From Flavobacterium sp. (GTDB lineage: Bacteria > Bacteroidota > Bacteroidia > Flavobacteriales > Flavobacteriaceae): a stretch of 9,007 nt of DNA. Below the pieces are notes generated by a model, which saw only the letters and a list, made by a program, of their open reading frames with translations, made no database searches and was not told the origin of the DNA. The translations under genes and the position numbers were made by a program. How positions within the stretch are numbered: the stretch's first letter is position 1; each line of letters opens with the position of its first letter. Below are positions 1 through 4,840 of this stretch, one piece after another. The stretch covers positions 1 through 9,007 of the forward strand of contig JAHRWO010000272.1 in assembly GCA_019105125.1 (NCBI GenBank). The letters run 5' to 3'.

Positions 1-2
1 CC

Positions 3-464
3 GGAGTAGTAGATGGAATGCAATTAAAAGTGGCTGGAAAAGGTAACGAAGCGCCAGGAACAAATAGTGTTCCAGGTGATTTAATTGTCGCTATCGAAGA
101 AATTGAGCATGAATTTTTAAAGCGTGAAGGCGAAAATTTACATTACGATTTATACATCAGTTTTGCTGAAGCCGCTTTAGGTGTCTCTAAAGAAATTGAT
201 ACAGTTTCTGGAAAAGTAAGAATTAAATTAGAAGAAGGAATTCAATCGGGTAAAATTCTTCGATTGAAAGGAAAAGGAATTCCGAGTTTAAATTCTTACG
301 GAAACGGAGATTTATTAGTTCATGTAAATGTTTGGACACCAAAAACTTTAAACAAAGAACAAAAGCAGTTTTTTGAGAAAATGCTTACAGATGAAAACTT
401 TATTCCAAAGCCTGAAAAGTCAGATAAATCTTTTTTTGAAAAAGTTAAAGATATGTTTTCATAA
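3..464 (+). CDS. dnaJ: Chaperone protein DnaJ (Hsp40), C-terminal part only
   Basis: This is the 3' end of dnaJ, the Hsp40 co-chaperone that delivers unfolded clients to DnaK and stimulates its ATPase in the cytoplasm. The frame is open to the window edge, so the ATG at 18 is an internal methionine (GVVDGMQLKV is typical mid-protein DnaJ sequence). About 153 codons are visible. They cover the end of C-terminal domain I (GKGNEAP, PGDLIV, EHEFLKREG), all of domain II (DLYISFAEAALG, then SGKILRLKGKGIPS and GNGDLLVHVNVWTPK) and the charged tail ending FFEKVKDMFS. The J domain, Gly/Phe region and zinc-finger CXXCXGXG repeats lie upstream, outside the window. The gene is followed by two terminators, so it probably ends its transcript here. 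grpE and dnaJ are usually adjacent, but nothing upstream can be seen. The identification is very secure. Confidence 0.96.
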   Translation, partial: GVVDGMQLKVAGKGNEAPGTNSVPGDLIVAIEEIEHEFLKREGENLHYDLYISFAEAALGVSKEIDTVSGKVRIKLEEGIQSGKILRLKGKGIPSLNSYGNGDLLVHVNVWTPKTLNKEQKQFFEKMLTDENFIPKPEKSDKSFFEKVKDMFS

Positions 465-487
465 TTAAATAAATATTAATACATTTG

Positions 488-520
488 AAACTCACTTTCT
501 TAGGAGAGTGAGTTTTTCTT
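488..520 (+). terminator. Intrinsic terminator 1 after dnaJ
   Basis: A ten-base-pair stem (490-499 with 504-513, one T-G wobble at 497/506) closes a TTAG tetraloop, extends by two A-T pairs at the base and runs into TTTTTCTTTTT. The T-rich side is only on the plus strand, so it acts on dnaJ transcripts. Confidence 0.88.
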
Positions 521-536
521 TTTCATAGCAATTTTT

Positions 537-570
537 CCCATCCTTTAGCAATAAAGGGTGGGTTTTTTTT
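537..570 (+). terminator. Intrinsic terminator 2 after dnaJ
   Basis: An eleven-base-pair stem (537-547 with 552-562, one T-G wobble at 541/558) closes a GCAA loop and is followed by eight T residues (563-570). It is unrelated in sequence to the terminator 17 bp upstream and points the same way, so dnaJ has two back-to-back terminators before the next gene. Confidence 0.88.
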
Positions 571-583
571 GTAACAAAATCAG

Positions 584-591
584 TATATTTA
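584..591 (+). promoter_or_regulatory. Weak candidate -7 box upstream of the ABC-2 ATPase gene
   Basis: TATATTTA resembles the Bacteroidota -7 element TAnnTTTG but lacks the final G. The nearest TTTG (568-571) is only 12 bp upstream, too close for the usual spacing of about 19 bp. A promoter is expected somewhere in 571-627, because two terminators precede the gene, but this exact site is a weak guess. Confidence 0.22.
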
Positions 592-627
592 CTACTTACT
601 AATAATACAAATTCATACATTCTATAT

Positions 628-1548
628 ATGAGCAACATTCTCGAAGTACAAAATGTAGTGAAACAATATGGCGATTATACCGCTTTAAATAATGTGTCAC
701 TTCAAGTTCCAAAAGGTAGTATTTACGGACTTTTAGGTCCAAATGGTGCAGGAAAGACATCACTAATTCGAATTATCAACCAAATTACAATGCCTGACAG
801 TGGGGTTGTTTTCTTAGATGGTGAAAAGTTAAATCCAGAACATGTAAAACACATCGGATACATGCCCGAAGAACGTGGTTTGTACAAAACGATGAAAGTG
901 GGAGAGCAATGTTTGTACTTAGCTCAATTAAAAGGTATGCCAGAGGCAGAAGCAAAAAAGCAATTAAAATATTGGTTTGAAAAGTTTGAAATTCAAGGTT
1001 GGTGGGACAAGAAAATTCAGGAACTTTCTAAAGGTATGGCGCAAAAAATTCAGTTTATTGTAACGGTTTTGCACCAACCTAAATTATTAATTTTAGATGA
1101 ACCATTCTCAGGTTTTGATCCAGTTAATGCCAATTTAATTAAAGATGAAATCATCGAATTAAATAAAAAAGGAACTTCCGTAATTTTCTCAACCCATCGA
1201 ATGGAATCAGTTGAAGAAATGTGTGATTATATTGCTTTGATTCACAAATCTAACAAATTAATTGAAGGAAAATTAGATGATGTGAAACGCCAACACCGAA
1301 CTAACATTTATCAAGTGGGAATCATCACTAATAATGTTGAAGGGTTAATGGTTAGTTTAACTCAAAAATTTACTATTGGGCAAACTAACTTCAAATCTTT
1401 AAATGATGATTTAAAATTAGAAGTACACTTGGAAAATCATTCTTCAAATGAATTGATTTCTATGCTGACACAATTTGGTCAAGTCACTCATTTTATGGAA
1501 AAAATTCCAACCGTTAACGATATATTCATTCAAACCGTAAGTCAATAA
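628..1548 (+). CDS. ABC-2 type exporter ATP-binding subunit (NatA/YhaQ-like)
   Basis: This is the cytoplasmic ATPase that drives the permease encoded 2 nt downstream. In the 306 residues, Walker A is GPNGAGKT (37-44), the ABC signature is the variant LSKGMAQK (133-140, in place of LSGGQ), Walker B is LLILDEP (153-159) and the switch histidine is in STHR (H190). The Q-loop region reads GYMPEERGLY (78-86), where this NatA-like subgroup usually has PEERGLY rather than a glutamine. The last 90 or so residues form a beta-rich tail of the DUF4162 type seen in this subgroup. Length and tail fit the family of Bacillus YhaQ and NatA. Substrate is unknown: relatives are described as sodium or drug exporters, and nothing here decides between these. 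The start follows an A/T-rich leader without a Shine-Dalgarno motif. This gene is likely the first of a transcript reaching 4796. Confidence 0.93.
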   Translation: MSNILEVQNVVKQYGDYTALNNVSLQVPKGSIYGLLGPNGAGKTSLIRIINQITMPDSGVVFLDGEKLNPEHVKHIGYMPEERGLYKTMKVGEQCLYLAQLKGMPEAEAKKQLKYWFEKFEIQGWWDKKIQELSKGMAQKIQFIVTVLHQPKLLILDEPFSGFDPVNANLIKDEIIELNKKGTSVIFSTHRMESVEEMCDYIALIHKSNKLIEGKLDDVKRQHRTNIYQVGIITNNVEGLMVSLTQKFTIGQTNFKSLNDDLKLEVHLENHSSNELISMLTQFGQVTHFMEKIPTVNDIFIQTVSQ

Positions 1549-1550
1549 TC

Positions 1551-2849
1551 ATGAGCGTATTATCTTTAATCATAAAAAGAGAATTTATTGCCAAAGTACG
1601 CAATAAATCATTTATCGTAATGACCTTTTTAGGTCCGTTATTGATTGTAGGAATGACGTTTTTAATTGCTTATTTGTCGAGTGTAAACAAAGGAGATATT
1701 AAAATTGTGGGAGTTCATGACAGAGCCAACATCTTTATAAATGATTTTAAAAATTCGGAAGATATAAAATATGTAGATCTTTCCAATTTGTCATTTGATA
1801 AAGCAAAAGACTCTGCAAGTAATGCTTTTGAAGGTTTGATTTACGTGCCTCAAGTTGCCAATGTTGATGAGTTAGCCACAAAAACAACCTATATTTCAGA
1901 TGATAGTCCGAAAATGGATTTCTTGATGAATTTACAAAAGATTATCGATACCAAATTAAACAAAGAGAATCTTAAAAAATTGGGTTTTGATGCTGAAAAG
2001 ATTGAAAATGCCAAAATTAAATCGGAGGTACAATTTGCAAAGTTTTCAGGTGAAGATGGATTGAAATTTTTAAATGAAATTAAAATCGGAATTGGTTTTG
2101 CTTTTGGATATTTAATCATGATGTTCATTATTATTTATGGAAATATGGTCATGCGAAGCGTTATTGAAGAAAAAACGAATCGTATCATTGAAATCATCAT
2201 TTCTTCGGTAAAACCATTCCAATTGATGATGGGAAAAATCATCGGAACTTCATTAGCTGGAATTTTACAGTTTTTAATTTGGATTGTACTTGGAGTTGTG
2301 CTGATGTTTTCGTTATCAGCTGTTTTTGGTGGCCAACAAGAAGCCGTTGCAACCGCTCAAGTAACAGCAGAACAAGCAGAAGTTGCTATGAGTTTTATGG
2401 ATAAATTACAACTTTACATTGCTGAAATTCCAGTAACATCCATATTAATTGGTTTTGTGATTTTCTTTATTGGAGGTTACTTTTTATACAGTTCATTTTA
2501 TGCTGCTATTGGAGCCGCTGTAGATTCTGAAACCGATTCGCAACAGTTTTTAATGCCAATTTTAATGCCATTAATGTTGGCAGTTTATGTTGGGTTTTTA
2601 ACCGTAATGAATGATCCTCATGGAACGGTTGCAGTAGTGTTTTCTTTAATTCCATTAACCTCGCCAATTGTTATGTTAATGCGTATTCCATTTGGAGTGC
2701 CATTATGGCAATTAGCACTTTCTGTAGTTTTATTGTACGGAACGTTTATCTTTGTAGTCTGGTTTGCGGCAAAAATCTACCGAGTAGGTATTTTAATGTA
2801 CGGAAAAAAACCAAGCTGGAAAGAATTATACAAGTGGTTGAAATATTAA
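1551..2849 (+). CDS. ABC-2 type exporter permease subunit (NatB/YhaP-like)
   Basis: This is the inner-membrane partner of the ATPase just upstream; the 2-nt gap between stop and start implies translational coupling. The 432 residues begin with a short cytoplasmic N-terminus and one membrane segment (about 21-43). A soluble region of about 135 residues (44-178), presumably periplasmic, follows. The C-terminal block of membrane segments lies at about 180-200, 231-258, 296-320, 333-353, 359-378 and 386-408. Between the second and third segments lies the conserved cytoplasmic coupling stretch VIEEKTNRIIEIIISSVKP (204-222), a hallmark of ABC2_membrane_3 permeases. The loop at 260-283 is rich in Q, A and E and looks like a lineage-specific insertion. 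The protein ends with a basic tail containing RVGILMYGKKPSW. It is full length, with no frameshift visible. The transported substrate cannot be told from sequence. Confidence 0.92.
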   Translation: MSVLSLIIKREFIAKVRNKSFIVMTFLGPLLIVGMTFLIAYLSSVNKGDIKIVGVHDRANIFINDFKNSEDIKYVDLSNLSFDKAKDSASNAFEGLIYVPQVANVDELATKTTYISDDSPKMDFLMNLQKIIDTKLNKENLKKLGFDAEKIENAKIKSEVQFAKFSGEDGLKFLNEIKIGIGFAFGYLIMMFIIIYGNMVMRSVIEEKTNRIIEIIISSVKPFQLMMGKIIGTSLAGILQFLIWIVLGVVLMFSLSAVFGGQQEAVATAQVTAEQAEVAMSFMDKLQLYIAEIPVTSILIGFVIFFIGGYFLYSSFYAAIGAAVDSETDSQQFLMPILMPLMLAVYVGFLTVMNDPHGTVAVVFSLIPLTSPIVMLMRIPFGVPLWQLALSVVLLYGTFIFVVWFAAKIYRVGILMYGKKPSWKELYKWLKY

Positions 2850-2850
2850 A

Positions 2851-2931
2851 GTAAGTTTAAAAGTTTATTGTTTAGGAGTTTAAAAGTTTTAAAAACCCTC
2901 TTAAACTTATAACCTCATAAACTTCTAACCT
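2851..2931 (+). repeat. Inverted array of degenerate 8-nt repeats filling the gap before the regulator gene
   Basis: The left arm is a head-to-tail run of the word AGTTTANN: AGTTTAAA (2854), AGTTTATT (2862), GTTTAGG (2870), AGTTTAAA (2877) and AGTTTTAA (2885). After AAACC the right arm continues with the same word in reverse complement: CTTAAACT (2900), TATAACCT (2908), CATAAACT (2916) and TCTAACCT (2924), an exact 8-nt period. The best pairings are 2861-2868 with 2917-2924 and 2877-2883 with 2901-2907. There is no T-tract after it, so it does not look like an intrinsic terminator. It starts one base after the permease stop codon and ends 8 nt before the regulator ATG. Confidence 0.75.
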
Positions 2932-2939
2932 AAAAAAGA

Positions 2940-4103
2940 ATGAGTAAAATCCTAATCATAGAAGACGAAGCAGCAATTCGAAGAGTATTGGTAAAAATAC
3001 TTTCCGAAGAAAATGATTCGTATAAAGTAGAAGAAGCAGAAGATGGTTTGCAAGGAATTGAAAAAGTCAAAAATGAAGATTATGACTTAATTCTTTGCGA
3101 CATCAAAATGCCAAAAATGGACGGAGTTGAGGTGTTAGAAGCGGTAAAGAAAATCAAACCCGAAATTCCAATGGTGATGATTTCAGGTCATGGTGATTTG
3201 GAAACTGCTATTAATACGATGCGTTTAGGAGCTTTTGATTACATATCAAAACCACCCGATTTGAACCGTTTATTAAATACGGTACGAAATGCATTAGACA
3301 AAAAACAATTAGTAGTAGAGAACAAAATCTTGAAAAAGAAAGTTTCTAAATACTACGAAATGATAGGAAATAGCGAAGCTATAAATCATATTAAAACGAT
3401 GATTGAAAAAGTAGCTCCAACTGATGCCCGAGTTTTGATTACAGGTCCAAACGGAACTGGAAAAGAGTTAGTAGCACATCAATTACACGAAAGAAGCGAA
3501 CGTTCATCTGCTCCTATTATCGAGGTAAACTGCGCCGCTATTCCATCGGAATTAATTGAAAGCGAATTATTTGGTCACGTAAAGGGTGCTTTTACTTCGG
3601 CTGTGAAAGATAGAGCAGGAAAGTTTGAAGCAGCTGATGGCGGAACTATTTTCTTAGATGAAATTGGCGATATGAGTTTATCAGCTCAAGCTAAAGTTTT
3701 ACGCGCGTTACAAGAAAATTTGATTCAACGTGTTGGTGCTGATAAAGATATAAAAGTGAATGTTCGTGTTGTGGCAGCTACGAATAAAGATTTGAAAAAA
3801 GAAATCGAAGAAGGACGATTCAGAGAAGATTTGTATCACAGATTAGCGGTAATTTTGATTAAAGTTCCAGCTTTAAATGATAGGAGAGAAGATATTCCAG
3901 AGTTGATTGAGCATTTTGCTGCTAAGATTGCTTCCGAACAAGGAACATCTCCAAAATCTTTTTCAAAATCAGCCATCAAATTATTACAAGAATACGACTG
4001 GACAGGAAATATCCGTGAATTACGAAATGTAGTAGAACGCTTGATTATTCTAGGTGGAAACGAAATTTCCGAACAAGATGTAAAACTGTTTGCGAGTAAA
4101 TAA
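2940..4103 (+). CDS. NtrC-type sigma-54 response regulator lacking a DNA-binding domain
   Basis: This is a two-component response regulator that activates RNA polymerase carrying sigma-54. Residues 1-120 are a receiver domain with the acidic pair E8/D9, phosphoacceptor D54 (in LCDIKMP), S82 and K104 (in ISKPP), so it should be phosphorylatable. A charged helix (about 118-138) leads into the AAA+ domain (about 142-370). That domain has Walker A GPNGTGKE (169-176), the sigma-54 loop GAFTSA (216-221, usually GAFTGA), Walker B GGTIFLDE (234-241), arginine-finger region RFREDLYHRL (293-302) and sensor II GNIREL (356-361). The protein stops at residue 387, about 60-80 residues short of typical NtrC proteins. 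The Fis-type helix-turn-helix is absent, and the 78 bp after the stop cannot encode it. Known DNA-binding-free relatives include H. pylori FlgR and Chlamydia CtcC. No sensor kinase is visible nearby. Confidence 0.92.
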   Translation: MSKILIIEDEAAIRRVLVKILSEENDSYKVEEAEDGLQGIEKVKNEDYDLILCDIKMPKMDGVEVLEAVKKIKPEIPMVMISGHGDLETAINTMRLGAFDYISKPPDLNRLLNTVRNALDKKQLVVENKILKKKVSKYYEMIGNSEAINHIKTMIEKVAPTDARVLITGPNGTGKELVAHQLHERSERSSAPIIEVNCAAIPSELIESELFGHVKGAFTSAVKDRAGKFEAADGGTIFLDEIGDMSLSAQAKVLRALQENLIQRVGADKDIKVNVRVVAATNKDLKKEIEEGRFREDLYHRLAVILIKVPALNDRREDIPELIEHFAAKIASEQGTSPKSFSKSAIKLLQEYDWTGNIRELRNVVERLIILGGNEISEQDVKLFASK

Positions 4104-4108
4104 TATCA

Positions 4109-4172
4109 AGTGAATAGTGATAAGTAATTAGTGAAAAGTTTGCTATTTACTTATCACTTTTCACTAATTACT
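4109..4172 (+). repeat. Inverted array of degenerate 7-nt repeats filling the gap before the DEAD-box-like gene
   Basis: The left arm holds AGTGAAT (4109), AGTGATA (4116), AGTAATT (4123), AGTGAAA (4130) and AGT (4137). The right arm holds ATTTACT (4145), TATCACT (4152), TTTCACT (4159) and AATTACT (4166), the same word in reverse complement at an exact 7-nt period. Two competing hairpins are possible. One is a perfect 17-bp stem, 4123-4139 with 4156-4172. The other is a longer stem of about 21 bp with two T-T mismatches, 4109-4131 with 4143-4165. No T-tract follows. The array starts 5 nt after the regulator stop and ends 9 nt before the next ATG. Confidence 0.85.
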
Positions 4173-4181
4173 ATATAAAAA

Positions 4182-4796
4182 ATGCAATTAAAAAAAATAA
4201 ATCCCAACCTTCAGAAAGCACTTATTGAAAACGATTTTATCGAAGCTAATGAGTTGCAACAAGAAACATTTTCAACTATTAAAAGTGGAGTGGATGCTGT
4301 TATTCAAGCCCCTTATGGTTCTGGAAAAACAACTACTATTTTAATGAATGTAATTCAGAAAATGGAAAAGCCGGTTGGAGAAAGTACGAGAGCTTTGATT
4401 CTAGTTCAAGACAAAGAAAAAGTATTAGAAGCAGTTGAGCAATTCAAAAAGATGAATCATTACAATAATTTGAGAGTTATCGGAGTGCATGAAAAAGGCG
4501 ATATCGATTATGATAAGAATGTAATTTCTGCTGGAATGGATGTGTTGATAGGAACTCCTATTCGTATTAACGAGATGTTTTCGTCTGCTGGATTTAACAT
4601 GACAACCATTAAAATGTTTGTAGTTGATGATGTGGATGAAATGCTTCGTAAGCGTGAAGACGCCATTATTTTGAGACTTTCCATGAGTGCCGAGAAAACC
4701 CAACGATTGTTTTTCTGTTCACAAATTACCGAAAGAGTTGAAATTTTAGCGGATAAAATTATGATTGAACCTCTGTTTTTTGAAATGGAAGATTAA
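4182..4796 (+). CDS. Single-domain DEAD-box helicase-like protein
   Basis: The 204 residues match the first RecA-like domain of DEAD-box RNA helicases and nothing more. In order they show a Q-motif-like start (NDFIEANELQQETF, 17-30), Walker A/motif I APYGSGKTT (43-51), a motif Ia region (ALILVQDKE), motif Ib GTPIRI (124-129), motif II VVDDVDEML (147-155) where the DEAD box reads DDVD, and FFCSQ (177-181) where motif III SAT would stand. The second RecA domain, which holds motifs IV-VI and is needed for canonical RNA unwinding, is missing. A terminator 9 nt after the stop shows that this is the natural end and not a fresh truncation. ATP binding is plausible because K49/T50 are kept; hydrolysis is doubtful because the catalytic glutamate is an aspartate (D150). 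The role is unknown; an ATP-dependent RNA or protein binder is a guess. It is probably cotranscribed with the regulator. Confidence 0.85.
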   Translation: MQLKKINPNLQKALIENDFIEANELQQETFSTIKSGVDAVIQAPYGSGKTTTILMNVIQKMEKPVGESTRALILVQDKEKVLEAVEQFKKMNHYNNLRVIGVHEKGDIDYDKNVISAGMDVLIGTPIRINEMFSSAGFNMTTIKMFVVDDVDEMLRKREDAIILRLSMSAEKTQRLFFCSQITERVEILADKIMIEPLFFEMED

Positions 4797-4804
4797 GAAA
4801 TAAC

Positions 4805-4836
4805 AAAAACGCCTGAATCACTTCAGGCGTTTTTTT
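4805..4836 (+). terminator. Bidirectional intrinsic terminator between convergent genes
   Basis: A perfect nine-base-pair stem (4809-4817 with 4822-4830, core CGCCTGAA/TTCAGGCG) closes a TCAC loop. It has AAAAA on the left and TTTTTTT on the right, so it can end transcription in both directions: the helicase-like gene on plus (stop at 4794-4796) and the dcp gene on minus (stop at 4841-4843). Confidence 0.93.
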
Positions 4837-4840
4837 GTTG

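Noticed and set aside
18..464. ATG at 18 as a true start of a short independent protein
   Set aside because: The frame is open upstream to the window edge and the residues before the methionine (GVVDG) are standard DnaJ sequence.
1889..2128. 79-codon open frame on the minus strand inside the permease gene
   Set aside because: It lies wholly in the opposite strand of a well-supported gene and shows no recognisable motif; it is a mirror of the permease coding pattern.
2851..2931. CRISPR-like or intrinsic-terminator reading of the octamer array
   Set aside because: Units are 8 nt and adjacent with no spacers, and the hairpin is followed by A residues, not T residues.
4425..4703. 92-codon open frame on the minus strand inside the DEAD-box-like gene
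   Set aside because: It is fully antisense to a gene with clear helicase motifs, and its composition (many H, N, I) is that of a shadow frame.
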